DNA of 9,991 nucleotides from Acidimicrobiia bacterium (GTDB taxonomy: Bacteria; Actinomycetota; Acidimicrobiia; IMCC26256; BP-133): positions 1 through 9,991 of the forward strand of contig JAICGL010000097.1 in the NCBI GenBank assembly GCA_025923175.1, read 5' to 3'. The translations under genes and the position numbers were made by a program. The notes beneath the pieces are model-generated. The model worked only from the letters and a program-made list of their open reading frames with translations. It was not told the origin of the DNA and searched no databases. Positions 6,046 to 9,991 of the stretch are shown piece by piece. The number at the start of each line of letters is the position of its first letter. Position 1 is the stretch's first letter.

Positions 6046-6860
6046 GCGCCAACTTCACCCACCACGACATCCAGGAACTCCTCGGAGCCTTCGCCCTCGA
6101 CGCCGTCGACGACGACGAACGCGATGTCATCGAGGCCCACCTGGCCGGCTGCCCTCGCTGCCGGGCCGAGGTGGAGGGCCACCGGGAGACGGCCGCCCTC
6201 CTTGCCCACAGCGGCGAGCGAGCCCCTGAGGGTGTGTGGGACCGCATCGCCACCGCACTCGACGAGTCGCCTCCCGCCCTCGACCTGACCCGCATCGTCC
6301 ACCTGCAGCAGACGGCAGAGCCGGCAGAGCACGCCGACGACCTGGCCGAGCGGCGCATGGCGCGGCCCGTCCCCCGGTCGATCCCGCTTCGCGTGGCCGC
6401 GGCCACCATGGCCGTGGCGGCCGCCTTGACACTCTTCCTCGGCGTGGCGCTGGGCCGGAACGACAGCGGCCGGCTCGACCGGCTCGAGGCGCTGGCCCAG
6501 GACATGGAGAAGGCCGTGGTCAGCAACGCCGCCTATGCCGCTCTCAACGACTCCCACAACGAGCAGATCCGGCTCGTCTCGAGCGACGGCACCGCCACGG
6601 CCCAGGTGGTCCGCCGCCCGGACGGAACCGGATACCTCGTCCCCGGCACGCTGGATCCCCTCCCCGACGGGCGGGTCTACCAGCTCTGGGCCGTGCGCTC
6701 CGACGCCAAGATCTCCCTCGGCGTGCTGGGGGCTGTGCCGGAGGTCTCCGCCTTCCGGATGAACGGGCCTGTCGCCGCCTTCGCCGTCACCGAGGAAAAG
6801 GCTGGTGGGGTCTCGACCACCGAGAACCAGCCGGTGATCGTCGGCTACACCAAAGCCTGA
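6042..6860 (+). CDS. RskA-family membrane anti-sigma factor with zinc finger
   Basis: A 272-residue anti-sigma factor that should hold the upstream sigma factor inactive at the membrane until released by proteolysis. The N-terminal cytoplasmic part has an anti-sigma zinc motif, HLAGCPRC (H33, C37, C40), with a possible further ligand at H7 or H8. A linker of about 70 residues precedes one membrane helix (about 114-138). After it come a predicted coiled stretch (RLDRLEALAQDMEKAV, 144-159) and the extracytoplasmic RskA C-terminal domain, including GYLVPGTLDPLPDGRVYQLW (197-216). In the mycobacterial SigK-RskA system, known from the literature, a site-2 protease completes release; whether that happens here is inference. 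ATG 6042 overlaps the sigma stop by 4 nt, indicating translational coupling. Only 32 nt separate its stop from hemW, so read-through into hemW is possible. Confidence 0.92.
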   Translation: MSANFTHHDIQELLGAFALDAVDDDERDVIEAHLAGCPRCRAEVEGHRETAALLAHSGERAPEGVWDRIATALDESPPALDLTRIVHLQQTAEPAEHADDLAERRMARPVPRSIPLRVAAATMAVAAALTLFLGVALGRNDSGRLDRLEALAQDMEKAVVSNAAYAALNDSHNEQIRLVSSDGTATAQVVRRPDGTGYLVPGTLDPLPDGRVYQLWAVRSDAKISLGVLGAVPEVSAFRMNGPVAAFAVTEEKAGGVSTTENQPVIVGYTKA

Positions 6861-6892
6861 GCGCGCCGCCGGAGCCCTACGCTGCGAAGCGT

Positions 6893-7990
6893 ATGGTCGG
6901 CTTCGGTGTCTACGTCCACGTGCCGTTCTGTGAACGGCGCTGTGATTACTGCGACTTCGCCACGTGGACCGACCGGCACCATCTGATGGAGGCCTACGCC
7001 GCCGCCTGCGTCACCGACCTCACCCGCCGGTATGACCGTGGGCCTGTCCCGGTGGCCACGAGCGTCTTCTTCGGCGGCGGCACCCCCTCGCTGCTCCCCG
7101 CCGAACTGCTCGTTGGCATCCTGGCCGCCGTGCGCCGCCGGCCTGACGCCGAGGTGACGGTGGAGTGCAACCCCGACACTGTGACCCCCGAGCTCCTGGC
7201 CGCCTACCGGGCGGGCGGCGTCACCCGCCTCTCGTTCGGGGTGCAGTCGATGGCCCGGCACGTCCTGTCGGCCCTCGGCCGCACCCACGACCCTGCGTCG
7301 GTCGAACTGGCCGTGGCCGCCGCCCGGGAGACCGGGTTCGACAACTTCAACCTCGATCTCATCTACGGCGGGGCGGGGGAGACGCTGGCCGACTGGCAGG
7401 GGACCTTGGACACCGCCCTGGCCCTCGACCCACCCCACGTGAGTGCGTACGCCCTCACCGTCGAGCCCGGCACCCCGCTGGCCCGGCGCATCGGTGCTGG
7501 CGAAGTCACGGCCCCCGACGACGACGACCAGGCCGAGAAGTACCTGGCGGCCGACGCAGCCCTGAGCGCGGCCGGGCGGCCGTGGTACGAGATCTCCAAC
7601 TGGGCCCGTCCCGGCCTGGAGTGCCGCCACAACCTCCTCTACTGGGCCCAGGGTGAGTATCTCGGCATCGGCTGTGCGGCCCACGGCCACACCCCAGCCG
7701 GCCGGCGGTGGTGGAACGTCCGCACCCCCGACCGCTACATCGCCCTCATCGGGCAGGACGCCGCGCCGGAGGGTGGGCACGAGCTGGTGGTCGGCCCAGA
7801 TCGCGACCAGGAGGCCGCGATGCTCGCGCTCCGTACCCGGGACGGGGTGCCCGGCGGACTGGTCGCCGACAGCCTCGTGACCGACGGTCTGGCCGAGCAC
7901 CGGCACGGCCGAGTCGTCCTCACGCCGGCCGGACGGCTCCTGGCAAACGAGGCCACGACGCGTCTGCTGGGGGCCTCGACGTCCGGCTGA
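6893..7990 (+). CDS. hemW: HemW, radical-SAM haem chaperone
   Basis: A radical S-adenosylmethionine protein of 365 residues. The cluster motif is CERRCDYCDF (C13, C17, C20, then D-F). The CxxxCxxCxF form is the HemW signature; oxygen-independent coproporphyrinogen dehydrogenase HemN has CxxxCxxCxC. HemW binds haem and delivers it to respiratory enzymes, so the common annotation as coproporphyrinogen oxidase is probably wrong. Other family landmarks are GGGTPSLL (61-68), ECNPD (91-95), RLSFGVQS (112-119), NLDLIYG (153-159) and EISNWARPG...CRHNLLYW (233-251). ATG 6893 is the natural start because the protein begins a few residues before the conserved VYVHVPFC. There is no good ribosome site (only a GGAG about 18 nt upstream), and the 32 nt gap after the anti-sigma gene shows no terminator. 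hemW immediately before hrcA is a familiar actinobacterial arrangement. Confidence 0.94.
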   Translation: MVGFGVYVHVPFCERRCDYCDFATWTDRHHLMEAYAAACVTDLTRRYDRGPVPVATSVFFGGGTPSLLPAELLVGILAAVRRRPDAEVTVECNPDTVTPELLAAYRAGGVTRLSFGVQSMARHVLSALGRTHDPASVELAVAAARETGFDNFNLDLIYGGAGETLADWQGTLDTALALDPPHVSAYALTVEPGTPLARRIGAGEVTAPDDDDQAEKYLAADAALSAAGRPWYEISNWARPGLECRHNLLYWAQGEYLGIGCAAHGHTPAGRRWWNVRTPDRYIALIGQDAAPEGGHELVVGPDRDQEAAMLALRTRDGVPGGLVADSLVTDGLAEHRHGRVVLTPAGRLLANEATTRLLGASTSG

Positions 7991-8009
7991 AACCCCTTTG
8001 GGCATGCTC

Positions 8010-8030
8010 GGGAGGGTCACTTGCCCCCCC
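8010..8030 (+). terminator. Possible hairpin after hemW
   Basis: GGGAGGG (8010-8016) can pair with a run of seven C (8024-8030) around a 7 nt loop, with one A-C mismatch. It sits 20 nt after the hemW stop and before the hrcA promoter region, where a terminator would be expected. There is no T-run after it, so this is at best a weak or factor-aided terminator. Confidence 0.28.
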
Positions 8031-8062
8031 TTGTGCAGTGCCGTTTCACAGCCCCGCATCGG

Positions 8063-8068
8063 TAGACT
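8063..8068 (+). promoter_or_regulatory. Candidate -10 element TAGACT for hrcA
   Basis: TAGACT fits the actinobacterial TANNNT -10 consensus and ends 13 nt before the hrcA ATG. Transcription from it would give a leader of only about 6-8 nt. No convincing -35 lies at 16-19 nt spacing (CCGTTT at 8041-8046 is the nearest and is poor). Call made on the -10 match and position only. Confidence 0.35.
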
Positions 8069-8070
8069 TC

Positions 8071-8077
8071 GGGGGAG
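8071..8077 (+). promoter_or_regulatory. Ribosome binding site GGGGGAG before hrcA
   Basis: GGGGGAG ends 4 nt before ATG 8082 and is the only Shine-Dalgarno-like sequence near the hrcA start. It supports ATG 8082 over the in-frame upstream ATG at 7998, which would add residues with no HrcA character. If transcription starts at the TAGACT promoter, much of this site could lie at the extreme 5' end of the message. Confidence 0.5.
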
Positions 8078-8081
8078 TGCC

Positions 8082-9098
8082 ATGGACGATCGCAAGGCTG
8101 CCATTCTCAGAGCGTTGATCGAGGAGTACGTCGAGACCGGGCAGCCGGTCGGTTCCAGCACGGTCGCGCGAGGTGCCGCGCTGGGCGTGTCGAGCGCCAC
8201 GATCCGCAACGAGATGGCCGTCCTGGAGCGGGAGGGCTACGTCACCCACCCTCACACCTCGGCCGGGCGGGTCCCCACCGACAAGGGCTACCGCCACTTC
8301 GTCGACAACCTCGCCCGCCAGAAAGACCTCCAGCCGGCTGCGCGTCAGGAGGTGGCCCAGTTCTTCGCCACCGCCCACCACGCCCTCGAGGACATGCTCC
8401 ACGAGACCAGCCTCCTCCTGTCACGCATCACCACCCACGCCGCCGTGGTGGTGGGCCCCCAGCCCGACAGCGCCCGGGTCCGCAGCGTCCAGCTCGTGCG
8501 GCTCCACGAGTCATCGGTGCTCGTGGTCGCCGTCCTGTCCAATGGCCAGGTGGAGCGGCAGTTCGTTGAGCTGGGCGGCGAGCTCGACGACGGGCGGATC
8601 GGAGCGGCCATCGCCGTGCTCGACACCCAGCTGCGCGACGCCTCCTGGGCGGATCTGCCCACCCCCCGGGCCACCGGTGACCCGGCCACCGATCAGCTCG
8701 TCACCCAGGCCCGCGACGCCCTCGTGGCCCGCTCCACCGCCGGTATGGCCATGGAACCGGTCTACGTCGGCGGCGCGAGCCGGATCGCCGCCGACCTCGA
8801 GGCGTTCACCGCCGGCGAGACGGTGGGCCGTCTTCTCGAGGTCCTCGAACACCAGTACCTCGTGGTGAGCCTGGTGCGCGACCTGATCGACCAGGGCGTC
8901 TCCGTCCGGATCGGTTCGGAGAACCAGCTCGAGGACCTGCGGGAGTGCTCCGTCGTCCTCGCCCGGTTCGACGTCGAGGGTCGGCCCGGCGGCTCGGTCG
9001 GCGTACTCGGCCCGACTCGCATGAACTATCCCCAGGCCATGGCGGCGGTCGCCGCCGTCTCCCGCCGTCTCGGCAACCACCTCTCTCCGCCGACGTAG
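8082..9098 (+). CDS. hrcA: Heat-inducible transcription repressor HrcA
   Basis: A 338-residue HrcA, the usual length. It represses chaperone genes by binding CIRCE inverted repeats and is kept active by GroEL. The N-terminal winged helix-turn-helix (about 1-75) contains SSATIRNEMAVLEREGYVTH (37-56) and the wing TSAGRVPTDKGYRHFVD (59-75), both hallmarks of the family. The central GAF-like and dimerisation region follows, and the C-terminus has VLGPTRMNYPQAM (308-320), matching the GPTRM.Y signature. The start at ATG 8082 gives the typical MDDRKAAILRALIEEYVETG opening. dnaJ follows after 3 nt, so the two are one transcript. No CIRCE sequence (TTAGCACTC-N9-GAGTGCTAA) is visible upstream, so either this operon is not autoregulated by the standard element or the operator has diverged. 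Confidence 0.97.
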   Translation: MDDRKAAILRALIEEYVETGQPVGSSTVARGAALGVSSATIRNEMAVLEREGYVTHPHTSAGRVPTDKGYRHFVDNLARQKDLQPAARQEVAQFFATAHHALEDMLHETSLLLSRITTHAAVVVGPQPDSARVRSVQLVRLHESSVLVVAVLSNGQVERQFVELGGELDDGRIGAAIAVLDTQLRDASWADLPTPRATGDPATDQLVTQARDALVARSTAGMAMEPVYVGGASRIAADLEAFTAGETVGRLLEVLEHQYLVVSLVRDLIDQGVSVRIGSENQLEDLRECSVVLARFDVEGRPGGSVGVLGPTRMNYPQAMAAVAAVSRRLGNHLSPPT

Positions 9099-9101
9099 CC
9101 C

Positions 9102-9991
9102 ATGCCGAACGACTTCTACGAGGTGCTCGGCATCGCTCGGGACGCGACCGACGACGAGATCAAGAAGGCCTACCGACAGCTGGCCCGCCAGTACCACCCT
9201 GACGCCAACGACGGCGACCCGGCCTCCGAGGCCCGCTTCAAAGAGATCTCCGTCGCCTACGACACGCTGCGCGACCCGGAGAAGCGCCGCCGCTACGACA
9301 TGTTCGGCGCCCAGGGTGCGGCCGCAGGCGGCGACCCCGGGATGGGCGGGTTCGACTTCGGCGTCTCCGACCTCTTCGATGCCTTCTTCGGCGGCGGTTT
9401 CGGCGGCAGCGGCCGGGGGCCCGCCGGTCCGCCCAGGGGCCCCGACGCCGAGGTCCACCTCGTCCTCGACCTCGAGGAAGCGGCCTTCGGGGCGACCAAG
9501 CCCGTCGAACTGCGGATGCCGGTCGAGTGCGAGCGGTGCCACGGATCCGGGTGTGAGCCCGGAACCCATCCCTCCACGTGCCGCACGTGCAGCGGCGCCG
9601 GCGAGGTCCGCACCGTCCGGCGGACGATCCTCGGCCAGATGATGACCGCGACCCCCTGTACCGCCTGCCGGGGGACGGGCCGGGAGATCCTCTCGCCATG
9701 CCGGGACTGCCGCGGCGACGGGCGTGTCACCATGCCCGCCACCGTCGAGGTCCAGGTGCCGGCGGGCATCGACGACGGTCAGCGCCTCCGGCTGGCCGGC
9801 CGCGGCCCCGCCGCCCCCCGGGGCGGCGAACCCGGCGACCTGTACGTGTCGATCGCGGTGCGGCCCCACGCGTTCTTCGAGCGTGACAACGACGACCTTC
9901 TCCACGTCCTGCGCCTCCCGATGACGCAGGCGACCCTCGGCGCCCATCTGAAGATCGACACCCTCGATGGCGAGGAAGACCTGTTGATCCC
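9102..9991 (+). CDS. dnaJ: DnaJ co-chaperone (Hsp40), 3' truncated
   Basis: A type I DnaJ; 296 residues are visible and the end lies beyond the window. DnaJ delivers unfolded clients to DnaK and stimulates its ATPase. The J domain (about 4-68) has the essential HPD at 32-34. A short Gly/Phe region follows (about 80-105). The zinc region has four CxxCxGxG-type modules: CERCHGSG (143-150), CRTCSGAG (160-167), CTACRGTG (186-193) and CRDCRGDG (200-207). The C-terminal substrate-binding domain is cut after residue 296; complete proteins have roughly 370-380 residues. Start ATG 9102 lies 3 nt after the hrcA stop with no Shine-Dalgarno sequence in the last bases of hrcA, so translation probably depends on coupling to hrcA. 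In actinobacteria the dnaJ next to hrcA is often the second copy (dnaJ2), apart from the dnaK-grpE operon; whether another copy exists here cannot be seen. Confidence 0.97.
   Translation, partial: MPNDFYEVLGIARDATDDEIKKAYRQLARQYHPDANDGDPASEARFKEISVAYDTLRDPEKRRRYDMFGAQGAAAGGDPGMGGFDFGVSDLFDAFFGGGFGGSGRGPAGPPRGPDAEVHLVLDLEEAAFGATKPVELRMPVECERCHGSGCEPGTHPSTCRTCSGAGEVRTVRRTILGQMMTATPCTACRGTGREILSPCRDCRGDGRVTMPATVEVQVPAGIDDGQRLRLAGRGPAAPRGGEPGDLYVSIAVRPHAFFERDNDDLLHVLRLPMTQATLGAHLKIDTLDGEEDLLI

Noticed and set aside
6893..7990. Annotation as oxygen-independent coproporphyrinogen dehydrogenase (HemN)
   Set aside because: The cluster motif ends in C-D-F, as in HemW, and lacks the fourth Cys of HemN; the protein is also shorter than HemN.
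8057..8083. Possible CIRCE element before hrcA
   Set aside because: GAGTGCCAT resembles the right arm GAGTGCTAA, but the bases 9 nt to the left (CATCGGTAG) do not match TTAGCACTC and are not its complement, so there is no inverted repeat.
6845..8209. Long - strand open frame (454 codons) across hemW and the start of hrcA
   Set aside because: It covers an intergenic region and parts of two conserved genes on the other strand and shows no domain of its own.
8511..9947. Long - strand open frame (478 codons) across hrcA and dnaJ
   Set aside because: HrcA and DnaJ motifs on the + strand are unmistakable; the antisense frame is Gly/Ala/Val-rich with no recognisable features.

Overview
The window is high-GC DNA in which nearly every base is coding. 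Start codons are ATG or GTG (one gene may use CTG), and neighbouring genes are packed with 3-4 nt junctions. The hemW-hrcA-dnaJ order, the SigK/RskA-like sigma/anti-sigma pair and the FadE-like acyl-CoA dehydrogenase all point to an actinobacterium. An Acidimicrobiia-type lineage would fit, but no 16S rRNA or other decisive marker is present, so that is inference. I see no rRNA, tRNA, CRISPR array, insertion sequence or phage gene.

Region 1 (1-1837, + strand) holds two membrane proteins. The first is cut by the left edge and has a long Gly/Ser/Thr/Pro-rich stretch, one membrane helix and a Pro/Gly-rich tail. A GTGA overlap and a strong ribosome binding site lead into the second, a multi-pass protein resembling the YjdF/DUF2238 family. 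Its 3' end runs 231 bp antisense into the next gene.

Region 2 (1607-5391, - strand) reads right to left: a predicted lipoprotein built from two diverged helical repeats, an acyl-CoA dehydrogenase, and a PhoD-type metallophosphatase. The spacing (24 nt, then a proposed 4 nt CTGA overlap) suggests one operon. The three products do not form a pathway I recognise.

Region 3 (5464-6860, + strand) is transcribed divergently from region 2 across a 72 bp gap. It encodes an ECF-type sigma factor and, through an ATGA overlap, its membrane-bound RskA-like anti-sigma factor. The regulated genes are not identifiable from sequence; the divergent lipoprotein operon is the obvious nearby candidate, and the gap contains a perfect 6 bp inverted repeat.

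Region 4 (6893-9991, + strand) is conserved housekeeping: hemW (radical-SAM haem chaperone), hrcA (heat-shock repressor) and dnaJ (cut by the right edge). No CIRCE operator is visible in front of hrcA.

I find no convincing case for an entirely new system. The items most worth checking are the degenerate two-repeat lipoprotein beside a sigma/anti-sigma pair, the long convergent gene overlap across a conserved PhoD C-terminus, the possible CTG start of that phosphatase, and hrcA without CIRCE.
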